Of a stretch of DNA of 64,000 nt, positions 22,685 to 34,081 are shown piece after piece. The stretch comes from Hippopus hippopus. Taxonomy: Eukaryota; Mollusca; Bivalvia; Cardiida; Cardiidae. The position numbers were made by a program, and so were the translations under genes. The notes beneath the pieces were generated by a model, which searched no databases, was not told where the DNA came from, and saw nothing but the letters and a program-made list of their open reading frames with translations. The number at the start of each line of letters is the position of its first letter. Position 1 is the stretch's first letter. The DNA lies in the NCBI GenBank assembly GCA_946811185.2, contig OX328100.1:16604999-16668998 (forward strand), written 5' to 3'.

Positions 22685-22785
22685 TCCATACTGGAGACGA
22701 AGCTTTTTGTGGACAGTGTAGATCAAGATCAGATTGCACAGAACATGCAGTCTGATCTATGATCTACACTGTCCACTACTTTATT
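22685..22785. repeat. Family-C hairpin core
   Basis: GTGGACAGTGTAGATCAAGA and TGATCTACACTGTCCAC form a long hairpin with TCAGATTGCACAGAACATGC in between. Confidence 0.75.
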
Positions 22786-22974
22786 TTAAATTATGACCAT
22801 ACTATCTCTTCATCTTGCAGTGGAACTATATTGTAGCCAGCGAAAGCATGTAATTTATTTACTTGGTAGTGAAAAGAGTTAAATTAGCAGTCAAAAATGT
22901 AACTTGGGAATTTTTTCAAGGTCTATCAACAGAAATCCTCTGCAAATAAAACAACTCTTTAGTTTAAATTCAGC

Positions 22975-23075
22975 AAGTAAGGAGTGTAGACCAAACTCAG
23001 ACTGCATGCTTTGTGCAGTATTATAGATTTTGATCTACAATATCGGCAAAAGGTATTTATGATGCCGAAGGAAGT
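22975..23075. repeat. Family-C hairpin repeat, diverged
   Basis: GGAGTGTAGACCAAACTCAG, ACTGCATGCTTTGTGCAGTA and TTTTGATCTACAATATCGGC. Confidence 0.6.
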
Positions 23076-23367
23076 GAAGGTGGTTAGTGTAACATGCAGG
23101 TAGTCCAAATTAGAATCTCCCAAAATATTAGATTTCCAATGTTAATAGCTGCGAATCAAACATAATACCTTGTAGAAAATTGTCAAAATTCTGTTTCACT
23201 GTCTGAAAATAATTAAATATTAAAGAAAAAAAAGTTAAGCATTTCTGATCCTTGATTTCTCATATGAATTAACTTGCCATAGAAATTCTGCAAGCGTGAC
23301 AAAAACCTATACAGTATTTTAGGGGGTGGGATAGTTTTAGAATGATTACAGATTGTGCCTTGATGCA

Positions 23368-23596
23368 TTAACCCTTTACCAAACAACAAATGTTTAGACT
23401 TATCCAAACCCAAAGAATGTACAAATGCCAAATTAAGTGTGTCAAAAATTGTGTAAGTTGTCTTTGATAGGGTAGGAAACATTGTGAGAAAAGGAGAAAA
23501 TGCTGGTTACCAGCATTTTCTCCTTTTCTCACAATGTTTTCAAAAGCCTTCTTCTTCCAGGTTGTTAAAACTCAGGTTTGTGTGGTAAAGGGTTAA
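23368..23596 (-). mobile_element. Family-A MITE, complete, matched core change
   Basis: Reverse; TTAACCCTTTACCAAACAAC to GGTAAAGGGTTAA. Core arms read ATTGTGAGAAAAGG and CCTTTTCTCACAAT: the G-to-A change is matched in the opposite arm. Confidence 0.95.
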
Positions 23597-23820
23597 ACCT
23601 TTATGAAACAACAGAATTTAATGTTTATTTTTAGTCTTTACTAAATTGAAAGCAATTGCAGACATCAAATTAAACATGGCATAAATGGCAGGATTTGTCT
23701 TAGATACGGTAGAAAACATTGTGGGAAAAGGAGAAAATGCTGGTTATCAGCATTTTCTCCTTTTCCCACAATGTTAACAAAAGCCTTCCTTTCAGGGATT
23801 GTGTGGAGAAGGTTTCATGA
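23593..23820 (-). mobile_element. Family-A MITE, shares TTAA
   Basis: Reverse; TTAAACCTTTATGAAACAAC, perfect core GGTTATCAGC centre, right end eroded after AGGGATTGTGTGG. Confidence 0.88.
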
Positions 23821-24411
23821 TAATCAGTCAAACATACATACCTAAAGGAACTTGTATTTTGACACAACGTGCCCTCGGTTGTCTTATATATATAGGACTT
23901 TAAGGGGCCAATTTTGTTAAAACAAAAATGCTCCTGTCTCTGTCACAGGCAATTCCCTTGAAAGGGCATGATGCAAGACATAATTATGCAGTTAATGTCT
24001 CAAGCTAACATTGTAGCACTTCTTTCAAGTTTGTCTTTCACTGCTTGTTTCTTCTGTCCCTTTTTCAAAGGTGGCAAGCAGTTAGAAGCTCATAAAGACA
24101 GGTAGGGAATCATTACATAAAAATTGAGAATTATTGCAGAAAAAGGTCATCACAAAGATAAAAACATTTAAAAACACACTTGAGGAAAAAGTAAAAAACG
24201 TATTAATTGTACATTTTGAAACTGATTCATTACTCAGCATACATGGTACAGATACATGTATAAAATAACTACAGAAAAAGCTGAAAATTACAAAAATTCA
24301 ACCAAAACTTTTTCTTTATGGTTATCAAAAGTTCATGCAACCAAGACTTTTTTCTTTATGGACAAAAGTTTTTTGCTTCACTCTTTCTCAAATGCCAAGT
24401 ATTTTTCTTCA

Positions 24412-24645
24412 TTCTTTCTCAAATGACAAAATTTTAAAAATGCTCAAATTGAAAGCATTTAATTTTCCAGACAAACTATTAAAAGTGGCTAATAATTATG
24501 ATGGGATTTATCTTTGAAGGGGTAGAAAGCATTGTGGGTATGGAGAAAATACTAGAACCATCATTTTCTCCTTTTCTCACAGTGTTTTCATAAATTCTAT
24601 TTCCAGGGTGGGAAAAACTCTGGATTGTGTAGTAAAGGGTCAATT
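24412..24645 (-). mobile_element. Family-A MITE, diverged
   Basis: Reverse; AATGACAAAATTTTAAAAAT, TTGAAAGCATTTAATTTTCC, core GAAAATACTAGAACCATCAT, GTGTAGTAAAGGGTCAA. Confidence 0.82.
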
Positions 24646-24768
24646 AATTAGCTGATATCGGATAAAACCAATATAGTGACCAAAGGGAAATAACTGTATT
24701 TATGTCAATGGTTAAAGCATCAGAGATAATGGCAACTTGAAATCATAATTGTTCGGTTTAATTTTCTT

Positions 24769-24868
24769 TAATCCTTCAACAAACTATCTTATGTTTTAAA
24801 GACCCCAAGGACAGCTGCTTTTTCTTTCAATATGGATGAGTCTAAAATTTTGCTGTGCAGTAAGGATA
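24769..24868 (+). mobile_element. Family-A MITE, internal deletion
   Basis: TTAATCCTTCAACAAACTAT, GTTTTAAAGACCCCAAGGAC joined to TTTCAATATGGATGAGTCTA; core missing. Confidence 0.7.
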
Positions 24869-24943
24869 CCTACTTGATATCCAGTATTATGTGCAGTCTG
24901 ATCTTCACTCCCCAGTGTTAAATATTTTCCTATTGAAACAGCC

Positions 24944-25158
24944 TTTACCCATTATTACACAATCCGAAGTTTTAACGACTTTGAAACAGAAGGCTTTTGA
25001 AAACATTGTGGGAAAGGAAAAAATGCTGGTAACGAGCATTTTCCCCTTTTCCAACAATTATTTTTAACCTTTCAAAAAAAAGTTGCACCACATTTGTAAT
25101 CTGCAAAATGCTTTCAATTCAGAGAAGTCTAGAATTTCATTGTTTGGTAAGGAGTTAA
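24944..25158 (+). mobile_element. Family-A MITE
   Basis: Forward; CCATTATTACACAATCCGAA to TTTGGTAAGGAGTTAA; core slightly diverged. Confidence 0.87.
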
Positions 25159-25369
25159 ACCTTCAGATTTGTGTCTTTCACGATATCGATTTTGTTAATG
25201 GTTTGTGAAACACATGTACATATCTGCGTTACTAAAACATATGTTTGAAATGCTTATTTTTGTTTCATTCTTGAAATCTGACCAAATACCTGTGTTGGAA
25301 AATTCAAAACATGTAGTCTTCTGCAATTACATTCACGCCAAGCAGGATACTGCTAACTTTTGGTGCTTT

Positions 25370-25612
25370 TATAACCCTTGACCACACAATCCCGACTTTT
25401 AAAACCCCGGAGAAGATTTAGCCTTTTGAAAACATTGTGGGAAAAAAGGAAAATGCTGGTTACCAGCATTTCTCCCTTTCCCACAATGTTTTCTACCCTA
25501 TCAAAGACAGAAATCATCATCAACACTACATTTTAATTTGTCTTCTGCAAAATAATGCTAAATTAATTGGTCTAGTCCTAAATTCTGTTGTTTGGTACAT
25601 GTAAAGAGTTAA
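25370..25612 (+). mobile_element. Family-A MITE
   Basis: Forward; ATAACCCTTGACCACACAAT to GTACATGTAAAGAGTTAA, with a small insertion before the right end. Confidence 0.87.
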
Positions 25613-25839
25613 AAAATCTTGTCAAAGTCAATTACTAAATTGCTAAACTATTCTGAGACACATACCAGTAATAAGCTCAGTAAAATCCACTCCTAAAAAT
25701 ATCTCACTGATTGCCTTTAGACGGTCTCATTATCTCATTAGCTCTTGCAGACAACTTTTTATGGTCTTGCAGCAGATTTTTGTTTATATTGGAGTTTAAC
25801 ACCGTTTAAGCAGCTCATGTCATTCTCGCAGCAGACAGT

Positions 25840-26036
25840 GCACCTTGTATGTGTTTCCTTGCTTTCTCACCAAAGTACTGACACAACTTTTTTTCAAAGT
25901 CACTGAATACTTTTCTCACATGCATCAGAGGTGAGAGGCAAAAAATCGCCAAAAAGAAGGTTTGCCTCAACTAGGTATCAAGCCCCCAACCACCAGGTTA
26001 TGAGTCAGTACAGTAAAGACTGAGCTATCGGCCCAG
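25840..26036 (-). mobile_element. SINE with tRNA-Met-like head
   Basis: The minus strand begins with a tRNA-like region with the complement of CAGTAAAGACTGAGCTATCG and of AGGTTATGAGTCAG (CAT anticodon-like). The body contains CTCACATGCATCAGAGGTGA and TTTCTCACCAAAGTACTGAC. Shares its whole body with 46,036-46,247. Confidence 0.72.
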
Positions 26037-26039
26037 TTC

Positions 26040-26365
26040 TTGCAATAGAACACAAATGGAACAGTTGACTGTATGGCATTGTATGCCTTTTGCAACATTT
26101 TCTGTCATTTGCAGCAGCCAGTGCACATATCCATGCTTTCCTGGAGTTTCTTTTATTAGTACTTTGCACAATATTTTCCCCAAGCCATTGGCTGCTATTC
26201 CATTGTTGAAACAATGATCAGCCATGAGAGAGGAATGAATCCTGTAGCAATGATTGACATCAACCCTGGAAAAAAAAAAATAAGCCGAGCAAAGGATTTG
26301 AACCAGTGACCCCGTGTTCCCTAGTCCTATATGCTATCGAACGGCTACCAAGGCTCAGCTCATTG
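26040..26365 (-). mobile_element. tRNA-derived SINE, family J
   Basis: Minus strand. Body AGCCATTGGCTGCTATTCCA, tRNA head GGATTTGAACCAGTGACCCC (B-box complement) and TATGCTATCGAACGGCTACC. Directly follows another SINE at 25,840-26,036. Confidence 0.7.
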
Positions 26366-26515
26366 AAAAAAAGTGATCCTAAAAAGCATTATCTTGTTGC
26401 CACATTGTCTAAGGTATTCAAGGTATTCATGGAGTTACCTTTCATCTGTAATTGCTGTTTTACAAGAATGTTTACAAAGTTATCTACTGAAATTTTCATA
26501 TGGTAAAGTCAGTTT

Positions 26516-26572
26516 AACTCTTTACCATAGAGTTCCGTATCTTAATGACCCTGATCCTAGGCCTTATGGTTT
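26516..26572 (+). mobile_element. Family-A MITE, left fragment
   Basis: TTAACTCTTTACCATAGAGT, ATCTTAATGACCCTGATCCT, AGGCCTTATGG. Confidence 0.65.
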
Positions 26573-26589
26573 TGGAATTAAAGTTTTTT

Positions 26590-26880
26590 AAAGATTTTAA
26601 TTTTTTTTTTTTTTTATGATTAGTTGCCATGGCAACCAGTCAGTTTTTATAAGAAGTGAATTATTCTAAAATATTCTGAAGAGGACCCTGGTAGATTAAT
26701 TTCTGTTAAGTTTGGTCAAGATTGGATCTGTAGTTTCAGAGACTAACATGTAAAAATATCTGGTTAACGCATAAGACAACAGACGGATGCACACCCACAA
26801 GGACAGACGCAAGATGGACACAGGGCCATGTCACAAAAGCTTGTTGACTTTCAGCCAGAGGAACTGAAAAAGCTTACTAC
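26590..26880. repeat. Degenerate relative of the 40.8-kb terminal-hairpin element
   Basis: Shares GTTGCCATGGCAACCAGTCA, a GAGGACC block and a GGACAGACG microsatellite-like stretch with 41,100-41,340. The 3' end is eroded (TTTCAGCCAGAGGAACTG). Confidence 0.45.
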
Positions 26881-27302
26881 ATTGTCTTCGAAGATTCGAC
26901 CTGTCTGCTATGACGCATCACCCATCCCCGTATACCTGGGAAAAGTAGGGCTTATACCGAAGCCATTAGCCTATTACCCAAGCATGTAGGGGCTGTTTTA
27001 ATAAATGGCCGATGCATAGGTTACATGCTAGCCGATCATAGCTGAATGAATCGCACCTGGTAGTGTTTTATTGAGTAAACGTTTATTTCATTTTGAAATT
27101 CAAAGTAACGGTTGTTGTTTTGAAAAGTAGTCCGGTTCTGTACCCAGAATGCCCAAATTAGATGGATGTGTATTTGTAGAATGCCATCTAGCAGGAGATA
27201 ATGAAGCTTACTATAATTAACTCATGCTAGGAGAACATTCTGAAGCAGCATTTAAATGACAGTATCTGTAAGAAATACAAGTTTCTATCAATTTTTAATG
27301 AC

Positions 27303-27512
27303 TTAACCCTTTACCAAACAATCCAAATGTTTCAACGACCCTGAAGAAAAAGGTTTTTGAAAACACTGTGGGAAAAGAAGAAAATGCTGGTAACCAGCAT
27401 TTTCTCCTTTTCCCACAAAGTTTTCAACCCTATTACAGACAATTTCTTTTAAAATGTCTGCAAATGCTTTCACATTTGGTGAGTCTAAAATTTGGCCATT
27501 TGGTTATGGTTC
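27303..27512 (+). mobile_element. Family-A MITE
   Basis: Forward; TTAACCCTTTACCAAACAAT, good core, right end TGGCCATTTGGTTATGGTTC eroded. Confidence 0.88.
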
Positions 27513-27643
27513 AAATGAAAAGATCTGTTGAAAAAACAAGTTTCTATAAATATTTAATAAGTTCACAGAAATGCAATTATTAGTGTTGGTTTACTCTTGA
27601 AAGTGCTTACTTTTACATTTCTGAAATTTTCTTAACTTTGCAT

Positions 27644-27869
27644 GAACTCTTTACCAAACAACAGTTTCTAAATGCTTCTGAACTGAATGCATCTGCAGCT
27701 GACAAACACATAAGTAATACAAATGGACCAAAGCTTTTTGAGAGAGACAAAAACATTGTGGGAAACAGAGAAAATGCTGGTGAGCAGCATTTTATCCTTC
27801 TCCCATAATGTTTTGAAAACCCTTCTCCTTTAGGGTTGTTAAAACTCTGGATTATGTGGTAAAGAGTTC
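27644..27869 (-). mobile_element. Family-A MITE
   Basis: Reverse; GAACTCTTTACCAAACAACA to ATGTGGTAAAGAGTTC; both TTAA ends changed in the same way to GAAC/GTTC. Confidence 0.88.
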
Positions 27870-27924
27870 ATTTTGTTCAAAATAAAATACACAGTGCCAG
27901 CATCCTATAAAATACATGTATGCG

Positions 27925-28155
27925 AGTCATGCACTGTGAAAAAGGGGCTTAATCCATTTGTAAAAAGTTATCGACTTATATCAGCCTGCACAGTCTGTGC
28001 TGGCTGACATGGGCCAAAACTGTTTTATGTATTTAAATTTTCTGCATTATCAAGGACCACTCTACCTCCAGATTAAGTCAATCATTAGACTAAATAGACT
28101 TTATGAATCCATAGTTACCTGACGTCTTGCTTGGTACACTGCCATCAGTGCAGGA
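27925..28155 (-). mobile_element. Family-B MITE
   Basis: Reverse copy: CATGCACTGTGAAAAAGGGG at the left, internal GTCAGCCTGCACAG-like palindrome, ATCAAGGACCACTCTACCTC. The right end is eroded near GCCATCAGTGC. Confidence 0.75.
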
Positions 28156-28266
28156 CACCTAAAGGTCAAGGTTTTCTGGTCAGTATTTTTTTCATGTCTA
28201 GCCTACATACCACAGGCACATGGTTTTTGACATACTTCACTCTATGATTTTATAACCTTATAATCA

Positions 28267-28457
28267 GAGCTCCAGACAGAGGGAGTGACTGATTTTGAAA
28301 TTGAAAATATTAATTATTCTCTACTAAACCCTATGTTATGGGTACTCATTAGAATCGTCTCATCGAGACAATTCTAATAAGTACCCACAACATAGGGTTT
28401 GGAAGAGAGATAATGGATTTAGAATACCATCACTCCCTCTTATCTGGAGCTCTCTGT
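28267..28457. repeat. Foldback family I
   Basis: Ends AGAGCTCCAGACAGAGGGAG / CTCCCTCTTATCTGGAGCTC; inner arms AAACCCTATGTTATGGGTAC / GTACCCACAACATAGGGTTT; centre TCGTCTCATCGAGACAA. Confidence 0.88.
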
Positions 28458-28521
28458 TAAACTATACTAGTATAACACAACGACTGCCCAATACCTCACA
28501 AAGTCAGATGTCAGATTAATT

Positions 28522-28747
28522 GCATGTTGAATGGTGTTTTATACCACTTTCAACATTTTTTCAGTTATATCCAGGTGATAGCTCAAAAATTCATGTATTT
28601 CTTGAGTTCTATCAATACTAGGCTTGTGCTCTGAAGTGTCTTTCCAAAGGACACTCCCATGAAAAACCCACAGATCTAGTGAGGCTCAAACCTTGGACCT
28701 CCAGGTCATGAGTCCCACACTTTACCACTAAGCCACACAGGACCCCT
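28522..28747 (-). mobile_element. tRNA-headed SINE
   Basis: Head complement contains TTAGTGGTAAAGTGTGGGAC, TCATGACCTGGAGGTCCAAG and GTTTGAGCC. The body contains TTTCCAAAGGACACTCCCAT and AATACTAGGCTTGTGCTC. Confidence 0.7.
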
Positions 28748-29408
28748 TGTCAGTATTTTTCACATATTTCTAAACACAAATGAAAAAAGTTGTTACTTTT
28801 ATAGATCTTGTTACTTCAATAATTTATGAAAAAAGTTGTTACTTTTATAGATCTGGTTCTTCAATAATTTATCTTCAGTCTGGTACATAGAACAGAACAA
28901 ATCAAGAAATGATAAGGAAGTAATGAAGGTCAAAACTTTGGAAGCAATCATGTTTTTCTCTACAGTGAAATCCCCCAGATTGAAAACCAGACAGATATCA
29001 GGTTTATGAGGTGACACTGTACTGCTACATGAGATGCAAATGGCAGCCACATAGAATATCGAATCCTGTGTGACATTTTGTGGTGATCCACATGGTTGTG
29101 ATTCCAAGCACTGTAATGTTAGTCAATATAGTTTACATAGCTATTGAAATTTAAAACAGTTGGTTACATTTGAAGAATATCTGACAACTTGGCTTTTATG
29201 CAATATTTACAAAGAGTTTTTCCAATTTGTTCATCTATGTACTGTTTCATATTGATAGTATGCATATCTGAAAGGGATAAAGTTGTAAAAATGAAAGCCT
29301 TGACATGAAAATAAGCTGGTCTGCTATTATATAACAGTAAATGCTGCTGCCAATCGTAGAATCAAAGGATATCCTAAAATTTAATGAAGATTAAATAAAA
29401 GATGTAAC

Positions 29409-30105
29409 CATTGCCTTGAAGTTTCAATTAACACAGAAGTGTACAAGCATCACCTTGAAGTTCAATTCACACAGAAGTGTACAACCATTGCCTTGAAGTT
29501 TCAATTCACACAGAGGCATACAACCATTACCTTGAAGTTTCAATTCACACAGAAGTGTACAACCATCACCTTGAAGTTTTAATTAACACAGAAGTGTACA
29601 GCCATCACCTTTAAGTTTCAATTCACACAGTAGTGTACAACAATTGCCTTGGAGTTTCAAATCACACAAAAGTAAACAACCATTGCCTTGAAGTTTCAGT
29701 TCACACAAAAAGTACAACCATTACCTTGAAGTTTCAATTCACACAGAAGTTTACAACCATTACCTTGTAGTTTTAATTCACACAGAAGTGTATAACCATC
29801 ACCTTGAAGTTTTAATTCACACAGAAGCGTACAACCATTACCTTGAAGTTTCAATTCACACAAAAGTGTATAACTATCACCTTGAAGTTTCAATTCACAC
29901 AGAAGTGTACAACCATTGCCTTGAAGTTTCAATTCACACTGAGGTATACAACCATTACCTTGAAGGTTTCAATCCACACAGAAGTGTATAACCATCACCT
30001 TGAAGTTTCAATTCACACACAAGTGTACAACCATCGCCTTTAAGTTTCAATTCACACAAAAGTAAACAACCATTGCCTACAAGTTTCAATTCACACAGAC
30101 AATTA
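29409..30105. repeat. 39-bp minisatellite, about 17 units
   Basis: The unit is CCTTGAAGTTTCAATTCACA followed by CAGAAGTGTACAACCATTA with slight changes. The period of 39 bp is 13 codons, so several frames on both strands stay open, giving periodic peptides (LKLQGNGCTLLCE on the minus strand). No start context, splice signal or domain supports coding. Confidence 0.92.
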
Positions 30106-30689
30106 TTGTACCTCAAGTGTCAGTTTCACTTTAGAAACTTTAAATAATGACACTGTAAATAACATGAACAGATTCATTAAGTCTAAGATGTACTACATGT
30201 TTCAGTACTACATGTTTCATAGTAAAAGTTTTAATAGAGAGGACTAAAATTTGATCGAAACTTGTTGCTTTTTCTGCCCATTTTGGAAAGTAAACCTGTA
30301 CAAGTAATACTAAGTGTAACACTAGTACAGTAGATAATCTGGACAGACAAGTCTGTCATGAGTTACATGATATCCTGATACAACTGCTACAATGTTTTTT
30401 CATAAGTCTCCTGTGTATCACTAAAAGCAAAGTTCACTGTATGTTATTTGGGCTCTATACCTTCAGGCCCACTGACTCTAAATTAAAAGGCCACACTTTT
30501 AAGATATCAAAAGATAATTGACCCTTAACAGGTGAGGACATTAGCTCTCAGAAAAAAGATCTGCCCTGTAAATCACTAAGGCTATTTTGACCAGAAACAA
30601 AACATGTTAAAAACTAGTAAACCATCTACATTCACATTACACCCTGTGGTGTCAGATCATGTCCCTAAAAGCACCTGCAGCTGTTTGCT

Positions 30690-30900
30690 TTATTTGTTTA
30701 AATGGTATTTGACTCCATTTTCAACATTATTTCTGTTATATTGTGGCCCCCAGAGCAACTATCCATTGATTCCATTCTTTCCTGGAGTTTCTTTTACAAG
30801 TACTTTGCACAATATTCTTCCAAAGCCACTGCCTGATTTTTTACATAACTATTGTCGAAACAATGATCAGCAGTATGGGAAGAATGAATGATGTCTCAAT
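30690..30900 (-). mobile_element. SINE family J, body half
   Basis: TTTTCAACATTATTTCTGTT, GCACAATATTCTTCCAAAGC and AACAATGATCAGCAGTATGG. Cut at TCTCAAT by the hAT-like element. Confidence 0.72.
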
Positions 30901-32056
30901 CAGGGTTCTCCCTAGGGCCAGAATCCCAAGAGTCATTGACTCTTGGGCCCAAATTTTCAAGAGTCAAAATGGAATTTCCAAGAGTCTAATAGAAATGTCC
31001 AAGGGTCACATTTATCACGGAGAGATAAGGGTGAAATAATGAAAACTTTCCATTTATATTCTTTGTTTATGGATAGGAATTAGATAAAAAAAATACCGTA
31101 TCTTACGTAGAGACTTGTTGGAATGAAGTGGACAGAAGAATTTTAAATTGCAGCCCTAGCATGTAATTCATCTTGATGAATAAATGGACACTAACAACTT
31201 TTGAACTGTTTACCAAACAACAAATATTTTTGACTAGATCATAATTATTTTAGACATTTGCAGACGACAATTCAAATGTGGCTGGAATGACTTGATTTGT
31301 CTTTCTTACCCCAGAACATTGTGGAAAAGGGAGAAAATAAAGTTCACATCCATTAAATTGTATTTGTTATTTCTTAAGATTTAAGTCTTCTTTTCTTGTC
31401 CAATTACTTTTTCTTTCACACTTGTTCCGGTCCCCACCGCCCCATTTAATCTATAGGTTGTAGTTTATTTTCATCTTAAAAAGTTTTTCCTAATTTTTAA
31501 ACAGAGATTTTAGCTTTCACTTATTGTTTCATAAAGAAATAAGTATAAATTCACTGTTTAAATTTGTCACCAAAGATGAAAAGATAGTTTGAAGTGCCTC
31601 TGATCGGACGATGTCAAAATGATTTCTGTTTTGTCATGGGTTTTCACGTTTTTTTCCAGCGATCTTTTTTTCAAATCAGTTAATATTTTTACAAGTATTA
31701 TTGCATGATTTGACATAAATTTGTTAATTAGGGTAGCAGTTAACTTGAAAACCTGTCATTTTACACTAGATAATTGGACTAACACCTTTATCATGTTTTC
31801 AAAAATGACTCGCCACTCGCTAGCTTGATTACGTGTGATAAACAGCGCTGCGTGCGTCTGTACACAGTTGACACTGATCGTGTTTATTATAGGCTACATT
31901 CCTGCCGGATGCATGCGACATAATTTAAATGACCCTTTGGATGCTAATCTCATGCGTCAGATTGACGCTTAGGCTGATATTTTTGAGCGTCAAAAACGGG
32001 TCATTTCGGATTTCCATGCGTCAAAACCCGGAGTCCCGAGTCAAAGGAGAACCCTG
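30901..32056. mobile_element. Non-autonomous hAT-like element inserted in a SINE
   Basis: Ends are CAGGGTTCTCCCTAGG and, on the complement of the right side, CAGGGTTCTCCTTTGA. A 7-bp direct repeat TCTCAAT flanks it (30,894-30,900 and 32,057-32,063). CAGGG termini suggest hAT, though hAT normally duplicates 8 bp. There is no transposase ORF. The flanking halves form one tRNA-derived SINE when joined. A family-A MITE fragment lies inside at 31,206-31,342. Confidence 0.72.
31206..31342 (-). mobile_element. Family-A MITE fragment inside the hAT-like element
   Basis: ACTGTTTACCAAACAACAAA, ACATTTGCAGACGACAATTC, AGAACATTGTGGAAAAGGGA; right half absent. Confidence 0.75.
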
Positions 32057-32190
32057 TCTCAATGACTACCATCAATCCACAGAGAGAAACTTGCTGAGCT
32101 GGGGATCTGAACTAGTGACCCCCTGGTCTCAAGTCCTGTGTGCTACAGACCGCACTACCAGTGCTTGGTGCAGCTGTTTGAGATACTCAA
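32057..32190 (-). mobile_element. SINE family J, tRNA-like half
   Basis: TCTCAATGACTACCATCAAT, then GGGGATCTGAACTAGTGACC (B-box complement) and ACAGACCGCACTACCAGTGC. It continues the half that ends at 30,900. Confidence 0.72.
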
Positions 32191-33199
32191 ACTTCAAACA
32201 ATGAAAGCAGTAAAGTGGTATGCAATAGCTAGAGATCAAGCTGTCTGAGAACTATGACTTGTTTGGTCTTTGTCTAAAAATCAATACCTAATGCAGTAAC
32301 AGAACTACAGAACTAGGACCAGTACTTTTGCTATTACAGCCAGATAGCTTTTGTTTGATTATTGAATATGGACGCATTGACAACAACACTTATGATGCAC
32401 TCTAGTTAAACTTGTTTAATCTATGGTTCCACTCAGTCTGTTGAGGGTTTACAGGGTTTTACTGAGCCTTTGAAAATTGGGGGTCCACTGGATGCAACCA
32501 TGAAAATATCAGGGGTTTAAGCCCTAATATTAGGCATCCTATACCTTTGATCTTTATCCCGATCATCAGGTGGGTCCGTGGTCCTTTCTTTTCCCCAACA
32601 AATTCAAGAGATTATATTGTTTAGACATGATTTTTCAGAATCTGCTGACAAATTCTGTGTACTAGGAATAAATGTGAAAAACTCCATATAAATACAGGTG
32701 ACTGTCAGACTTGATTTGCTACTCGGTTTCATTCGAAGAGCTTTCTAAAATCAAGTGCCCTGTGACAGCTGTGCAGTTAGTCACTGATGCCATGGAATCG
32801 AAGGTAAATAACATAAAAATCGAATTCATCAAAAAAAGATTTTCCGTCTTTAGTTAATAGTAACTGAAGATTGTGCTGAAGCACTTTATTCCAGGCAGCT
32901 GTTCATAGTACACAGGAGGTACCAGAGATCACAAATGATGTACGAACCTAATGTCCAAAAAACTGCAATTGTATTGTTAAAAAATTGTCTGCACTACAGT
33001 ATAGAAAATTTTCAAAGAAAAGGTGATCAACGAGAATTTTTTTTTTTTGTTTTATTCAAGACTTTATTCAGATTTGGAATTAATTTTTATCCGACCATGG
33101 GACGGATACTACTGAAAAATGTACAGTCTTATATTTATGCTTACATGAACATGAAAATCTGCTAACCATAGAAGCCTGAGTTTGGATATGTATTCTTTT
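32190..33199. other. Unassigned sequence
   Basis: No recognised repeat; a 76-codon frame at 32,935-33,165 has no domain or splice support. Confidence 0.5.
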
Positions 33200-33460
33200 T
33201 AGCTTGCCTAGACAAAGTCCAGCAACAGCTGTTGCACTAACATCAATCTCAGCCTTTAAGTATTGGCAGGAGCATCAAAATTTGCATTGATGTTTTTTAA
33301 AACCTTGGAGTTTCTAAACCATATAATGGATCTGGTTCATTTTGGTGTGATGATGGATGAAAGTTTAAGTCCAAAATTTGTTTCAGCAATACCCATACCC
33401 ACATCAATGATCTAAAGGTCAAGTTTGTAGACAATGACATACTACATCAAAGTTTAATGT
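33200..33460. repeat. First unit of a ~180-bp tandem array, left of the TTAA element
   Basis: Contains ATATGATGGAT-like, CAGCAATACCC and CATCAAAGTTT segments in the same order as the units at 34,082-34,740. The last unit runs directly into the TTAA element and continues on its far side. Confidence 0.6.
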
Positions 33461-34081
33461 TTAAAGGCTTGGTCAGACCAGCTAACAGATATATAACGGT
33501 GGGAAAACAGACAAAAACATGCAGAATTTGGTTATCCAGTGACAAATCCATCTCCTCTAATGCTCGAGGCTCACGTGATCGGTGTGTGGAGTGAAGAGGC
33601 CACACAATGACCGCACGAGTACCGCACATGTAACGGAAAAAACGCATGTTCACCGGATATGTACCGGATAATAAACAGTCTATTAACGGATATCACCGTA
33701 TGAGTAACGGACTTGTACCGGATAAAACGGAAGTGCAACGCATGAGAACCAGACAAAACGTTCTTCCAACGTACGATGAACGGAAATGTACCGAACACCA
33801 ATGTACGAGGAACGTACCGGACAGGAGACATGCCGAGGGTATAAATAGTCAGATGCATCCAAAGTCTGTCATTTGCATGTCTCTGTCCGTTTTGTCCAGT
33901 GGAAATTTTGAACATGCTCAAAACTTCCCATCGGACGGAACGGACATCACTGGACATCGCCGGACAAGTAGCGTATTCAGCGGACAAGAAACGGACATAA
34001 AAAGGATACGAACGGACACAAAGGGATAAAATGATTTTTTATCCGTTACTCGTCCGTTAGCTCAGTGTGACCAAGCCTTAA
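33461..34081. mobile_element. TTAA-flanked element with GGCTTGGTCA inverted ends
   Basis: TTAA at both ends (33,461-33,464 and 34,078-34,081) adjoins inverted ends containing GGCTTGGTCA and, a few bases further in, AGCTAAC. The inside is GC-richer than the surroundings and crowded with CGGA, ACGG and TACCGG motifs on the + strand. Long ORFs on both strands here come from this bias; none has a recognisable domain. TTAA duplication suggests a piggyBac-type non-autonomous element. It splits a ~180-bp tandem array. Confidence 0.68.

Noticed and set aside
29409..30105. Possible CRISPR-like array
   Set aside because: Units are contiguous 39-bp repeats with no unique spacers, in a eukaryotic genome.
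33571..34029. Overlapping 138- and 127-codon frames on both strands
   Set aside because: They lie in a GC-richer non-autonomous element with short repeated CGGA/ACGG motifs; no domain on either strand.
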